From Erythrobacter sp. (GTDB lineage Bacteria > Pseudomonadota > Alphaproteobacteria > Sphingomonadales > Sphingomonadaceae), in NCBI RefSeq assembly GCF_030066995.1, contig NZ_JASJAP010000007.1:62001-126000 (forward strand): DNA of 64,000 nucleotides, read 5' to 3'. Of the stretch, positions 1-9,286 are shown piece by piece (within the stretch, counting starts at the first letter, position 1; each line of letters begins with the position of its first letter). The translations under genes and the position numbers were made by a program. The notes beneath the pieces were generated by a model that saw only the letters and a list, made by a program, of their open reading frames with translations, did not search any database and was not told the origin of the DNA.

Positions 1-92
1 GCGCTCGCGCGCTCGAAAGTGGCCTGAGCGATCGCCGGAGCCGTAGCAAGCGACAGCGCAGCGGTGGCCATGGCAATGTTGCGGAACTTCAT
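1..92 (-). CDS. Secreted protein, N-terminal fragment
   Basis: Only the first 30 codons lie in the window; the gene runs off the left edge. The translation starts MKFRNIAMATAALSLATAP and continues AIAQATFERAS. This is a classical Sec signal peptide: a K/R n-region, an alanine/leucine core and a likely AIA|Q cleavage near residue 22. The ATG at 90-92 has a good AGGAGA ribosome binding site (98-103 on the opposite strand). The mature part is too short to assign a function. Confidence 0.7.
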   Translation of the reverse strand, partial: MKFRNIAMATAALSLATAPAIAQATFERAS

Positions 93-447
93 CTGTTGTC
101 TCCTGTGAGCTCTTTGTCTTCTTAAGAGTTGCTAGCTGAATAGGCCAGCTGTCGCGCGATTACAACCCACTTCGTGTATCAATTCGTCCGATCATTGGGC
201 AAAAGAACAGAGCGTATTCAGTCTTCTAGGGCTTTGTGACAAAAATGCACCGCCTACCAAATGGTCAGAGCGCCATGTCGGGCCTTGGGCATATCGCAAA
301 AGGCGTTAACACCTCGGTCTGTTCAAAGCGGACGGCAACGGCTTTGGCGTGCGATATAGGATTCAATCCCAACCAAATAGTGAATTCCCGGAAGAAACCA
401 GGCCGTTTCTTTGCCCCTCCGCGTCTTTGACGAAGCACTGAGCCAAT
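93..447. other. Intergenic region without a supported gene
   Basis: This 355-base stretch separates the start of the left-edge secreted gene from the stop of the amidohydrolase gene, both on the minus strand. It must hold the promoter of the left-edge gene, but I see no strong -35/-10 pair. The short open frames in it have no ribosome binding site and no recognisable product. A weak AT-rich hairpin (arms 392-398 and 405-411, loop of 6) lies just past the amidohydrolase stop and could be a poor terminator. Confidence 0.5.
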
Positions 448-2097
448 TCATCGGCCACGCACATTGCGCCCGCCGATCCAGACTTCCTCAATTTGTGTTC
501 GCCGGATTTCCTGCGGCGAAGACAGAAATGGATCCCGGTCGACCAACAGGAAATCCGCGCGCTCTCCCGGCACCAGCCGTCCAAATCGACCGTCGGCGAA
601 ACCAGCGTAAGCGGCGTCGGCCGTAAACGCCCTGAGGGCCTGCTCGCGATTGACAGTCTCCTCAGCTCGCCATCCTCCGAACGGGTTCCCATTCTCATCG
701 GTCCGACTGATTGCCACCGCGATGCCAGCGAAGGGATCGGCGGGCTCGACCGGCGTGTCCGAGCCGAAGGCGAGCTTTGCGCCTGCTTTCAGGACGCTGC
801 GCCAGGCGTAGGCGCCGACTAGCCGATCTTGTCCCAACCGCGCCTCGGCCATTTGCATGTCAGAGGTCTGGTGGAGCGGTTGCATCGAAGCGATCGTCCC
901 ATGCCGACCAAAGCGCGACAAATCCTCCGGATGAACGATCTGGGCGTGTTCCACCCGCCAGCGCCGATCACCTTTGTAAACCTGCGAGAGTTCATCGATG
1001 GCCTGCAACACGTCACGGTTGGCGGCATCGCCAATCGCGTGAATGGCAGTCTGGAAATTGTCGAGCGCGGCGCGGCTCATGAGGTTACGCAGCTCGGTGG
1101 AACCGAGAAGCGGCACCCCGCGCGATTCCATCTTGTCCTTGTAAGGCTTTAGCAACAGCGCCCCGCGCGAGCCCAATGAACCATCGACAAACAGCTTGAT
1201 CCCATTGAGTCGCAGCTTGTCATCATACAGCCACCTTGTGGGGCCCGGACCGCCGATCAGTTCCATCGTCTCGGCGTCGACCGCGTAGGACATGATCCGG
1301 ATTTTCAGTTGTCCAGCGTCGCCTGCGCGGCGGAAGGTCTGCCAATCGGCCATGGTCGTGCGCATGTCCGCAACCGCCGTAACGCCGTACTCCAGCAGCT
1401 TTTCCTGCGCGGCGGCGAAGGCTGCGTCGCGGTCTCCCGGTCGCGCATTGGGGACAGCCGCGCTGACCAGGCTTTTGGCCCGGTCGACGAACACACCGCT
1501 TGGCGCGCCGTTCTCATCGCGGATCACCTGGCCGCCCGTGACATCGGGCGTCCCGGCAGTAACGCCGGCGATCTCCATGGCGCGGCTGTTTGCCCAGTTG
1601 GCGTGATTGTCGGCGCGTTCGAGCCAGACGGGGCGGTCGGCCACGACGCGGTCGAGCTCGGCGGCCGTCGGGAAACGACCGAGACCCCACTTCTCCTGGT
1701 TCCAGCCGCGACCAAGGATCCAGGGGCGCGCAGGGTTGTCCTCGGCAAATTGCCTGATCTTGCCGAGCGCTTCTTCGAGCGAAGTCGTGCCTGAAAGATC
1801 GAGCGTCAGCTGGCCAAAGCCCAGATCCATGACATGGACATGCGCATCGATCATGCCGGGCAGCATCACGCGTCCCGCGCCGTCGATCGCGAAATCGGTT
1901 TGGGGCCGGGCATCATCGCGCTTGAGGGTGTGGGTGATGATGCCTTCATCATCGAACACGAGGCCTGTGAAGCGCTTGATCTCCCCGTTCTCGTCGATCG
2001 TGATGCCTTCAACGTTGTCAACAAGCGTGTCGGCAAGGGCGGGCGTCGCAAAGAGCGCGATTGAGGCGGCAAAGACGGCGCGGAAGGTGCCTTTCAT
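448..2097 (-). CDS. Exported amidohydrolase (amidohydrolase_3 / YtcJ-like)
   Basis: A 549-residue metal-dependent hydrolase of the YtcJ-like amidohydrolase superfamily. Residues 1-22 form a signal peptide ending ALA|D. DAHVHV, with metal-ligand His86 and His88, opens the TIM-barrel. Later motifs include GRGWNQEKW, HAIGDAANRDVL, RVEHAQIV and FGSDTPVEPADP, covering the remaining metal ligands and the catalytic Asp. I start at the ATG at 2097, not at an upstream start, because the extra 70 residues would run through the upstream gene and the signal peptide begins exactly here. The family hydrolyses amide or imide bonds, but the substrate cannot be told. It lies 13 bases after the dehydrogenase gene, so the two are probably co-transcribed. 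Confidence 0.88.
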   Translation of the reverse strand: MKGTFRAVFAASIALFATPALADTLVDNVEGITIDENGEIKRFTGLVFDDEGIITHTLKRDDARPQTDFAIDGAGRVMLPGMIDAHVHVMDLGFGQLTLDLSGTTSLEEALGKIRQFAEDNPARPWILGRGWNQEKWGLGRFPTAAELDRVVADRPVWLERADNHANWANSRAMEIAGVTAGTPDVTGGQVIRDENGAPSGVFVDRAKSLVSAAVPNARPGDRDAAFAAAQEKLLEYGVTAVADMRTTMADWQTFRRAGDAGQLKIRIMSYAVDAETMELIGGPGPTRWLYDDKLRLNGIKLFVDGSLGSRGALLLKPYKDKMESRGVPLLGSTELRNLMSRAALDNFQTAIHAIGDAANRDVLQAIDELSQVYKGDRRWRVEHAQIVHPEDLSRFGRHGTIASMQPLHQTSDMQMAEARLGQDRLVGAYAWRSVLKAGAKLAFGSDTPVEPADPFAGIAVAISRTDENGNPFGGWRAEETVNREQALRAFTADAAYAGFADGRFGRLVPGERADFLLVDRDPFLSSPQEIRRTQIEEVWIGGRNVRGR

Positions 2098-2110
2098 CGC
2101 GTGGTTCGCC

Positions 2111-3010
2111 TCAGGAATTCGACTTGGGCAGCCGAGTGACGAGCGCGCTCGTATCGGACCGTGCGCCGCCGACGGCCTGCACGTCAGCGTAGAACTGATC
2201 GACCAGAGCTGTAATCGGTGCAGAGAGCCCCAGCCGCCTTGCCTCGTCCAGCGCGTAGCCCAGATCCTTGCGCATCCAGTCAATGGCAAAGCCGAAGTCA
2301 AACTCATCCTGCGTCATGGTCGCCCAGCGGTTGTCCATCTGCCAGCTTTGCGCCGCGCCGCCTGAAATGGCTTCGTAGGTCTTGTCGAGATCAAGCCCCG
2401 CGCCTTGCGCCAGCCGGATCGCTTCGGAGAGCCCGCCGAGGACCCCGGCAATGCACATCTGGTTTGCCATTTTTGCGGTCTGGCCAGCGCCGGTCGGACC
2501 GACATGGACGATGGCCTTGGCGTAGGGCTGCATGATGGGCTGGGCGCGGGTCATGGCCCCCGCGCTGCCGCCACACATGATCGCTAGCTGGCCATTTTCC
2601 GCCCCAGCCTGTCCGCCGCTGACCGGCGCGTCGATGAACTCGACGCCCCTGCCAGCGCACGCCTTGCCCAGTTGGCGCGCCATGTCGGCTGAGGTGGTTG
2701 TGTGGTCGATCAGCAAGGCCCCCTCGCGCATCGCCGAGAGAGCGCCGCTGTCGCCTCTGATAACGCTGGCAATGTCCTGATCGTTGCCGACGCAGGAGAT
2801 AACGACGTCTGCCTGCTCTGCGGCGCGATCTGGGGTGTCTGCAAGCGCGCACCGAACCCGTTCCTCGCCGCGCTCTTCGAGCCAGGTTTGGGCGCGCTGC
2901 GTTGTCCGATTGTAAACGAAGACATGATGGCCCGCGCGAGCCAGATGGGCCGCCATCGGTCCGCCCATAACGCCCAGCCCGAGAAAGGCGATGTTGGTCG
3001 AGGTGGTCAT
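2111..3010 (-). CDS. 3-hydroxyisobutyrate dehydrogenase family NAD(P)-dependent oxidoreductase
   Basis: A 299-residue beta-hydroxyacid dehydrogenase. The Rossmann motif GLGVMG is at residues 11-16, the substrate loop DAPVSGGQAGAENGQL at about 128-142, and the conserved catalytic lysine is in GAGQTAKMANQ (Lys180). The helical C-terminal domain is complete, and the length is normal for the family (about 290-300). Candidate substrates are 3-hydroxyisobutyrate (valine breakdown), tartronate semialdehyde or related short hydroxyacids; no neighbour decides between them. It is first in a two-gene minus-strand operon with the exported amidohydrolase and diverges from the threonine dehydratase gene. 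Confidence 0.9.
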   Translation of the reverse strand: MTTSTNIAFLGLGVMGGPMAAHLARAGHHVFVYNRTTQRAQTWLEERGEERVRCALADTPDRAAEQADVVISCVGNDQDIASVIRGDSGALSAMREGALLIDHTTTSADMARQLGKACAGRGVEFIDAPVSGGQAGAENGQLAIMCGGSAGAMTRAQPIMQPYAKAIVHVGPTGAGQTAKMANQMCIAGVLGGLSEAIRLAQGAGLDLDKTYEAISGGAAQSWQMDNRWATMTQDEFDFGFAIDWMRKDLGYALDEARRLGLSAPITALVDQFYADVQAVGGARSDTSALVTRLPKSNS

Positions 3011-3097
3011 GCGCGCGGGTGCCTAACGGGTTATCTGCCAATTGCCAACGAAATCGAATTGCCCTTGCCGATGCAAAGGCCTAGTCCGGCGCGCGTC

Positions 3098-4351
3098 ATG
3101 ACCAACCCGCTCGCTCTTCACACCTCTGGTGCCACCCCGGCCGATCTCACCATCGAAGATGTTCGGGCCGCCGCCGCTCGGATCGAGGGCGCGGTGGTGA
3201 AGACGCCGCTGATGCATTCGATCACTCTGTCCGAAATTACCGGCGCGGATATCTGGCTGAAATTCGAGAATCTTCAGTTCACCGCCGCGTACAAGGAGCG
3301 CGGCGCGCTTAACGCTCTGTTGCACCTGACCGAGGACCAAAGGCGGCGCGGCGTGATCGCGGCCTCGGCCGGCAATCACAGCCAGGGCCTGTCCTATCAC
3401 GGAACGCGGCTGGGTGTGCCGGTCACGATCGTGATGCCGCGCACGACGCCCACGGTAAAGGTGATGCAAACCGAGAGTGTTGGCGGGAATGTGGAGCTGT
3501 TCGGCGAGACATTCGATGACGCGGCTGGCTTTGCGCGCGAGCTTGAGCAGGAGCGCGGCCTGACTTTCGTGCATCCGTTCGACGATCCGCATATTGCGGC
3601 GGGTCAAGGCACGGTGGCGCTCGAAATGCTGGAGGCGAAGCCGGATTTTGACTGCCTCGTCACGCCGATCGGTGGAGGCGGGCTGATCTCCGGCATGGCC
3701 ACCGTCGCGCGCGCGCTTGAGGCGAGGATCGAAATGGTGGGCGTGCAGGCAGAGCTATTCCCAAGCATGTACGCCGCGATCAAGGGCGGAGACCCGGCCT
3801 GCGGCGGCGACACGCTGGCCGAGGGTATCGCCGTGAAACGGCCCGGCGCCTTTACCTCGCAGGTCATCGCCGAAAAGGTCGATGACATCGTGCTGGTGGA
3901 TGAGCCGAGCCTTGAAAAGGCGGTCGCGCTGCTGCTTCAGATCGAGAAGACCGTGGTCGAGGGCGCGGGCGCGGCCGGTCTTGCAGCGGTGCTCGCCAAC
4001 CCTGAGCGTTTTGCCGGCAAGAGCGTCGGGCTCGTGCTGTGCGGCGGCAATATCGACACCCGGCTGCTGGCCAACGTGCTGCTGCGCGATCTGGCGCGGC
4101 AGGGGCGCCTGGCGCGATTGCGCGTCACCTTGCAGGACCGACCGGGCGCGCTGTTCAAGGTGATGCGTCTGTTTGACGAGCACAACGTCAACATCATCGA
4201 GATCTATCACCAGCGCATCTTCACGACCTTGCCGGCCAAGGGCCTGATCACCGACATCGAATGCGAAGCGCGCGATGCGGCGCAGGTTGAGCGTTTGGTT
4301 AGCGCGCTGCGCTCGGCCCATTACAAGGTCGATGTCGTCGAACTCAACTGA
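3098..4351 (+). CDS. ilvA: Threonine dehydratase (threonine ammonia-lyase) with ACT domain
   Basis: A PLP-dependent enzyme deaminating L-threonine to 2-oxobutanoate, the entry to isoleucine synthesis. From the ATG at 3098 it has 417 residues. The PLP lysine is in AAYKERGA (Lys66), the cofactor phosphate loop is GGGGLISGM, and a C-terminal ACT-like domain begins near residue 345 (LRVTLQDRPGALFKV). One ACT domain and about 410 residues match the short form, not the two-ACT E. coli IlvA. An in-frame ATG at 3071 would add nine residues; neither start has a clear Shine-Dalgarno. An upstream extension to 2702 is rejected because it overlaps the divergent dehydrogenase gene. Confidence 0.9.
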   Translation: MTNPLALHTSGATPADLTIEDVRAAAARIEGAVVKTPLMHSITLSEITGADIWLKFENLQFTAAYKERGALNALLHLTEDQRRRGVIAASAGNHSQGLSYHGTRLGVPVTIVMPRTTPTVKVMQTESVGGNVELFGETFDDAAGFARELEQERGLTFVHPFDDPHIAAGQGTVALEMLEAKPDFDCLVTPIGGGGLISGMATVARALEARIEMVGVQAELFPSMYAAIKGGDPACGGDTLAEGIAVKRPGAFTSQVIAEKVDDIVLVDEPSLEKAVALLLQIEKTVVEGAGAAGLAAVLANPERFAGKSVGLVLCGGNIDTRLLANVLLRDLARQGRLARLRVTLQDRPGALFKVMRLFDEHNVNIIEIYHQRIFTTLPAKGLITDIECEARDAAQVERLVSALRSAHYKVDVVELN

Positions 4352-4492
4352 GTCGGCGTCGGGCTCTTTACCCTCGGCCGCGCGGCTGTTTCGAAACAGG
4401 GCAGGGCGCGCACGCAGGCTCGGAACCTGGTCCGATTTGGTCCGGGATCGCGGCCGAATGTGTGCATAGTCGGTCTTTAATTGTCCCGTTTC

Positions 4493-4511
4493 ATGGTTAA
4501 GGGTCTTTTAC
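4493..4511. promoter_or_regulatory. CtrA-like site upstream of bpt
   Basis: The intergenic stretch 4352-4590 holds ATGGTTAA (the reverse of TTAACCAT) at 4493-4500. It overlaps TTAA-N7-TTAC (4497-4511), close to the alphaproteobacterial CtrA consensus TTAA-N7-TTAA. The site lies about 80 bases before the bpt start. The match is seen directly; binding is inferred, and such short motifs arise by chance. Confidence 0.35.
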
Positions 4512-4590
4512 CGGGGAACCGGAGTGGGCATAACAAAGTCTTAATAAAGACATCGCCGATTCTCCCAACGTGTAAGGACACCGATCACCA

Positions 4591-5436
4591 GTGACGGCTC
4601 CGATCCGCTTTCCTCGCTTCTTCGTGACAAGCCCCGCGCCCTGCCCGTATCTGCCGGGCCGTCAGGAGCGCAAGGTGTTCACCGAGCTCAAGGGCGCGCA
4701 CGCGGATCAGTTGAACGAGGCGCTGGGCCGCATCGGTTTCCGCCGCAGCCAGACCGTCGCTTACCGGCCAAGCTGTCTCGATTGCCAGGCGTGCGTTTCC
4801 GTGCGTGTGGTGGCCGACGAGTTCAAACCCTCCTCGACCCAGAAACGCGATATCAAGCGCAACTCGGACCTTGTTGTCACCGAATGCCGCCCCTGGGCGA
4901 CCGATGAGCAGTTCGAGCTGCTCACCAAGTATCTCGGCGTGCGCCACCCCGATGGGGGCATGTCGGCGATGGACGAGCTCGATTACGCCGATATGGTCGA
5001 ACACACGCCTGTCACCAGCCATCTGGTCGAATACCGCGAACCCACGAATGACGGCTCGCCCGGACGACTGGTCGGCGCGTGCCTGACGGACCGCCAGGGC
5101 GACGGCCTGTCGATGATTTACTCGTTCTACGATCCCGAGCACACCGAGCGTCAGGGTCTGGGCAATTTCATCATCCTCGACCACATCAAGCGAGCCGCGC
5201 GTGATCGCTTGCCCTTTGTCTACCTTGGCTACTGGGTCGATGGCAGCCCGCGGATGGCGTACAAGGTACGTTATCGACCGCTTGAAACCCTGACGCGCGA
5301 AGGCTGGCGCCGAATGGATGAGGAGCAGCAGGCAAAGCTTATCGCCGCCGCCACCGCCCCGCGCGCCAGGGAAGACCGCGAGGCGGCAACCGCAGGCAGC
5401 AAGGATGGACAAGCGGTCCGATTTCGCGCGAGCTGA
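4591..5436 (+). CDS. bpt: Aspartate/glutamate leucyltransferase (N-end rule)
   Basis: A 281-residue Bpt-type aminoacyl-tRNA-protein transferase, which adds leucine from Leu-tRNA to N-terminal Asp or Glu and so marks proteins for ClpS/ClpAP. The family N-terminus is clear ([17 protein letters not shown]), followed by the [12 protein letters not shown] segment, the cysteine pair CLDCQAC, the YSFYDPE motif and [15 protein letters not shown]. Length is as expected. The start is GTG at 4591 with AAGGA at 4574-4578. It is monocistronic and converges on the lysozyme gene 34 bases away. A small GC hairpin between the stops lacks a U-tract. Confidence 0.93.
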   Translation: MTAPIRFPRFFVTSPAPCPYLPGRQERKVFTELKGAHADQLNEALGRIGFRRSQTVAYRPSCLDCQACVSVRVVADEFKPSSTQKRDIKRNSDLVVTECRPWATDEQFELLTKYLGVRHPDGGMSAMDELDYADMVEHTPVTSHLVEYREPTNDGSPGRLVGACLTDRQGDGLSMIYSFYDPEHTERQGLGNFIILDHIKRAARDRLPFVYLGYWVDGSPRMAYKVRYRPLETLTREGWRRMDEEQQAKLIAAATAPRAREDREAATAGSKDGQAVRFRAS

Positions 5437-5470
5437 CGCGCGATAAGCGCGCAGACCCCACTCCCAGCTG

Positions 5471-6169
5471 CTACCCAAGACCTTCGCGGTATAGCCGTTC
5501 TTCTTCCGAGCGGCGGCGCACCAGCCCCTTGAGGACGCGTCCCCCGGCCTTGTTCCAGCGTCGGAATTCGCGCGCCGCGCCCTCGTAATCCTGAGCCTTG
5601 TGCTTCTTTGTCAGCGTGGCGCGCGCGATCGCGCCGGTGTTGTAGTGAAAGCTGACGAGCGCATCGAATTGGGCCTGCGTTGTTGGCGAATCGCCAATCG
5701 CACGTGCGACGTCGCCTGCGTGGAGCTTGAGATCGCGGTCGAGACGCGCGTCGCACTGGCCTTGCGTCCACACTGTGCCGGGGCCGATCCGGCTCCCGCG
5801 GTCAAGGCCAGCGCCAGTCGCGCCCCAGCCAATCGTCCACGGATCACCGCCGGTGCCCGGATCGGGATAGGCCTCAAGCAGCCCGTCGGTGCGCAGCCGC
5901 GCGCAGCCTTCGAAGCGCTTGATCAGCGCGATCCCATCCGGACTCACGCGCCGCGCGGCAGCGTATCGTTCAACGGTTCGTCGTATGTACGGAACGCCTG
6001 ATACACTTGGAACACTGTCCTGGGTCGAAAAATCCCGCGCTTGGCCGGCCCTGTCCGCCAGCACGCGGTCAATCGCCGCGTCGATCGCATCGACCTCGGA
6101 TTGGCGAAAGCCGCGTTTGAGCATCGCGCGGATAGTGTCGAACAGTCTTTTACGCTTGGAAACGGGCAT
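5471..6169 (-). CDS. Phage-type lysozyme (glycoside hydrolase 24)
   Basis: A 232-residue protein with a C-terminal GH24 (T4-type/endolysin) domain. It shows IKRFEGCARL with catalytic Glu87, then PWTIGWGATGAG, and a closing FRRWNKAGGRVLKGLVRRRSEE block typical of phage endolysins. Residues 1-75 are an uncharacterised charged helical region. There is no signal peptide, so release would need a holin or lysis. The ATG at 6169 is chosen over TTG at 6175 because AGGAGG (6178-6183 on the complement) is 8 bases from it. No other phage genes surround it, so it looks domesticated. It diverges from the XRE gene. Confidence 0.85.
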   Translation of the reverse strand: MPVSKRKRLFDTIRAMLKRGFRQSEVDAIDAAIDRVLADRAGQARDFSTQDSVPSVSGVPYIRRTVERYAAARRVSPDGIALIKRFEGCARLRTDGLLEAYPDPGTGGDPWTIGWGATGAGLDRGSRIGPGTVWTQGQCDARLDRDLKLHAGDVARAIGDSPTTQAQFDALVSFHYNTGAIARATLTKKHKAQDYEGAAREFRRWNKAGGRVLKGLVRRRSEEERLYREGLG

Positions 6170-6279
6170 CGGCAAAGCCTCCTGTCAGGGTGGAAGAGGC
6201 CGGCTGATTAGGCACAAAAGGGCCGGGTAGGAAAACGGTTTGATGCGCTGGCGAGCGCGCGCACAAGAGGCAGGGGTGA

Positions 6280-6327
6280 CAAGAGCTCTTGACTGACAAG
6301 AGTTCTTTACAGTAAAGAGCTCTTGTC
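6280..6327. promoter_or_regulatory. Palindromic operator upstream of the XRE regulator
   Basis: Two related dyads stand here. The first is the perfect 12-base palindrome CAAGAGCTCTTG (6280-6291). The second is a 33-base inverted repeat (6295-6327) with 16-base arms GACAAGAGTTCTTTAC and GTAAAGAGCTCTTGTC around one base, with one arm mismatch. GACAAGAG thus recurs three times. A TTGACT at 6289-6294 overlaps the dyads and could be a -35 box, although the -10 is weak. The site ends 20 bases before the XRE start, which suggests autoregulation. Confidence 0.65.
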
Positions 6328-6347
6328 AGGTCGCTAGGGGCGATTCG

Positions 6348-6566
6348 TTGGAAAACCGATTGAAGTATCACCGCGAACAGCATGGCTGGAGCCAGGGTGA
6401 GCTTGCCCGCAGGCTCGGCGTGTCGCGGCAGACGATCAACGCGGTTGAGACCGATAAATACGATCCTTCGCTGCCGCTCGCTTTGCGCATGGCAAAGCTG
6501 TTCGCGGTGAGTGTGCCTGATCTGTTTGTGGATCATTGGGAGCCAGGAGATGACGACGATGACTGA
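6348..6566 (+). CDS. XRE-family HTH transcriptional regulator (small)
   Basis: A 72-residue single-domain regulator. The helix-turn-helix spans roughly residues 5-60 (MENRLKYHREQ, WSQGELARRLGVSRQTINAVE), followed by FAVSVPDLF and an acidic DDDDD tail. It resembles the short Xre/YozG-like regulators paired with membrane proteins. The start is TTG at 6348, supported by AGGGG at 6336-6340 with 7-base spacing. It overlaps the next gene by 8 bases. The dyad operator just upstream is probably its own target. Confidence 0.85.
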   Translation: MENRLKYHREQHGWSQGELARRLGVSRQTINAVETDKYDPSLPLALRMAKLFAVSVPDLFVDHWEPGDDDDD

Positions 6567-7206
6567 CAAAGACCAGCGCATAAGCCGCAAGCTTGTGACG
6601 ATCGCGGCTCTGTCTTTAGGTGCCGGAGTCATCGGCTATTTCGGCGGATATGCTTTTGGCGAAACGTCAGTGGAGACCGGCTACGAATTGAGCATGTCGG
6701 TGATCATCGCACTGGCGGTTGCCGTCATGTATCTGACCACAGCCGGGCTGGTGCTCGTCGGTACGGCAGTCCCAAAGTTCGGTGAGAACGTCCTTAATGT
6801 CGAGGATGCCGAAGAGATCGAGGAAATGCGAGCCATGGTGCTCAATTCAGCGTTCGCGCTCGGTTCGTGGGGCGCGGCGCTACTGGTCATTGCCCTGGCC
6901 GAACCCGCTGGCCCGATCAGTCCCTTACACTCATTTCTGGTATCGGCAGCTGGCATCGTTCTGGGATGCTATTTCGCGGCGGTTTCGTATCGCCACTCCG
7001 ACGAATTGATGATGGCGGTGAACCGAGAGGCTGCCGTCTGGGCATACGGTCTGGTGTTCTGCGTAATCGGCGGCTGGGCGATGGCTGCGCACGCAGACCT
7101 GCTCGCGCCGCCAGCCCCGTTGGATGTCATGACGGGCTTTTACGCGCTGGTGCTGCTGGCGACCTGCATCGCAGCGGGACGCCGGGGGATGCTGAAGCTG
7201 CGGTGA
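6559..7206 (+). CDS. Multi-pass membrane protein paired with the XRE regulator
   Basis: A 215-residue integral membrane protein of unknown function with about six hydrophobic segments: AALSLGAGVIGYFGGYAF, MSVIIALAVAVMYLTTAGL, SFALGSWGAALLVIAL-like, FLVSAAGIVLGCYFAA, YGLVFCVIGGWAMA and FYALVLLATCIAA. An acidic loop (NVEDAEEIEEMRA) lies between the second and third. I choose the ATG at 6559 because AGGAG at 6545-6549 is 9 bases from it; ATG 6550 is too close. Small XRE regulators with a membrane partner recur in bacteria, the membrane protein sometimes sensing stress or modulating the regulator. That role is inference here. Confidence 0.75.
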   Translation: MTDKDQRISRKLVTIAALSLGAGVIGYFGGYAFGETSVETGYELSMSVIIALAVAVMYLTTAGLVLVGTAVPKFGENVLNVEDAEEIEEMRAMVLNSAFALGSWGAALLVIALAEPAGPISPLHSFLVSAAGIVLGCYFAAVSYRHSDELMMAVNREAAVWAYGLVFCVIGGWAMAAHADLLAPPAPLDVMTGFYALVLLATCIAAGRRGMLKLR

Positions 7207-7211
7207 ACCAA

Positions 7212-7250
7212 CAAAAAAGGCCGCCCGGTTTCCCGAGCGGCCCTTTCTGT
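7212..7250. terminator. Bidirectional rho-independent terminator
   Basis: A GC stem (GGCCGCCCGG at 7219-7228 against CCGAGCGGCC at 7233-7242, one mismatch) sits between AAAAAA and a TTTCTGTTCTT tract. It serves both converging genes: the membrane protein ending at 7206 and glnA ending at 7271. Confidence 0.85.
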
Positions 7251-7270
7251 TCTTGTGTGATCCTTTGGTC

Positions 7271-8680
7271 TTACGAGCTGTAATACATATCGAACTCGAC
7301 CGGAGCCGGAGTGGTTTCGAGACGCATCTGCTCTTCCCACTTGAGCTCTGCGTAAGCCTCGATCTGGTCGACCGAGAAAACATCGCCCTTGAGCAGGAAT
7401 TCGTGGTCTTCTTCCAGAGCCTCAAGAGCTTCGCGCAAGGATCCCGCCACGGTCGCCACTTCGGCCAGTTCGGCTGGCGGCAGGTCGTAGAGGTTCTTGT
7501 CCATCGCCTCGCCCGGATGGATCTTGTTCTCGATCCCGTCGAGACCCGCCATCAGCAGCGCCGAAAAGGCGAGATAGGGGTTGGCGAGCGCATCGGGGAA
7601 GCGGAACTCGACGCGCTTGGCTTTCTCGCCCGCGCCATACGGAATGCGGCACGAGGCCGAGCGGTTGCGCGCCGAATAGGCCAGCAGCACCGGCGCCTCG
7701 AATCCTGGCACCAGACGCTTGTACGAATTGGTCGTGGCGTTGGTGAAGGCGTTCACCGCCTTGGCGTGCTTGATGACGCCGCCGATGTAGTAGAGGCAGG
7801 TTTCCGATAGCCCTGCGTATTCGTTGCCCGCAAAGGTGGGCTTTCCGTCCTTCCAGATCGACATGTGGGAGTGCATGCCGGAACCGTTATCTTCCTTGAT
7901 GGGCTTAGGCATGAAGGTCGCCGTCTTGCCATAGGCGTGGGCGACTTGCTGAACGACATACTTGTAGATCTGCACCTGGTCCGCCGCCGTGGTCAGCGAG
8001 CTGAACGTGATGCCGAGTTCGTGCTGGGCCGCGGCCACCTCGTGGTGGTGCTTGTCCATGTTGAGGCCCATTTCCATCATGGTCGCGACCATTTCGCCGC
8101 GGATGTCCATCGCGCTGTCGACCGGCGCGACGGGGAAATAACCTCCCTTTGCGCGCGGACGGTGGGCCATATTGCCCATCTCGTATTCCTTGCCCGAATT
8201 GGTCGGGAGCTCGATATCGTCGATCGCGTAGCCAGAGCCTGCGTAACCGTCTTCAAAGCGCACATCGTCGAACATGAAGAATTCGGGCTCAGGGCCGACA
8301 TAGACGGTGTCGCCAATGCCGGTTGAGGCGAGATAGGCTTCGGCCCGGGTCGCGGTCGAGCGCGGATCACGCGAATAGAGCTGGCCGTCCGAAGGCTCGA
8401 CGATGTTGCAGAACAGGCTGAGCATCGGCGTCGCGCTGAACGGGTCGATATAGGCCGCGTCCATATCGGGTTTCAGGATCATGTCGGATTCGTTGATGGT
8501 CTTCCACCCTTCGATCGACGAGCCATCGAACATCAGGCCGTCCTCCAGCGCGTCCTCGTCCATGACCGAGGCCGACATGGTGAGGTGCTGCCACTTGCCC
8601 TTGGGATCGGTGAAGCGCAGGTCGACCCACTCGATTTCCTCGTCCTTGATCTGTTTGAGAACGTCTTTCACGCTTGCCAT
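7271..8680 (-). CDS. glnA: Glutamine synthetase type I
   Basis: A 469-residue GSI-beta enzyme, condensing glutamate and ammonia with ATP in the cytoplasm as a dodecamer. It shows the beta-grasp [10 protein letters not shown], the metal-site [14 protein letters not shown], the ATP region [15 protein letters not shown] and the glutamate-flap [12 protein letters not shown]. The adenylylation tyrosine is in NLYDLPP, at residue 398, equivalent to E. coli Tyr397, so control by GlnE is expected. Length is standard. It lies 72 bases downstream of glnB in the same orientation, the usual alphaproteobacterial glnBA order. Confidence 0.98.
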   Translation of the reverse strand: MASVKDVLKQIKDEEIEWVDLRFTDPKGKWQHLTMSASVMDEDALEDGLMFDGSSIEGWKTINESDMILKPDMDAAYIDPFSATPMLSLFCNIVEPSDGQLYSRDPRSTATRAEAYLASTGIGDTVYVGPEPEFFMFDDVRFEDGYAGSGYAIDDIELPTNSGKEYEMGNMAHRPRAKGGYFPVAPVDSAMDIRGEMVATMMEMGLNMDKHHHEVAAAQHELGITFSSLTTAADQVQIYKYVVQQVAHAYGKTATFMPKPIKEDNGSGMHSHMSIWKDGKPTFAGNEYAGLSETCLYYIGGVIKHAKAVNAFTNATTNSYKRLVPGFEAPVLLAYSARNRSASCRIPYGAGEKAKRVEFRFPDALANPYLAFSALLMAGLDGIENKIHPGEAMDKNLYDLPPAELAEVATVAGSLREALEALEEDHEFLLKGDVFSVDQIEAYAELKWEEQMRLETTPAPVEFDMYYSS

Positions 8681-8752
8681 GTTGTCTTGCCTCCAGATTG
8701 AAGTGGCTTGGGAATGCGCACGCCGCTGCCGGCGCGCGAGAGGGAACGCGGC

Positions 8753-9286
<534 letters not shown>

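Noticed and set aside
236-430. 64-codon plus-strand frame in the left intergenic region
   Set aside because: No ribosome binding site and no recognisable product; high-GC DNA yields many such frames.
2098-2307. 70-residue N-terminal extension of the amidohydrolase
   Set aside because: It overlaps the upstream dehydrogenase gene and would bury a clear signal peptide.
2702-3097. N-terminal extension of threonine dehydratase
   Set aside because: It lies over the divergent dehydrogenase gene, and the family start fits 3098 (or 3071).
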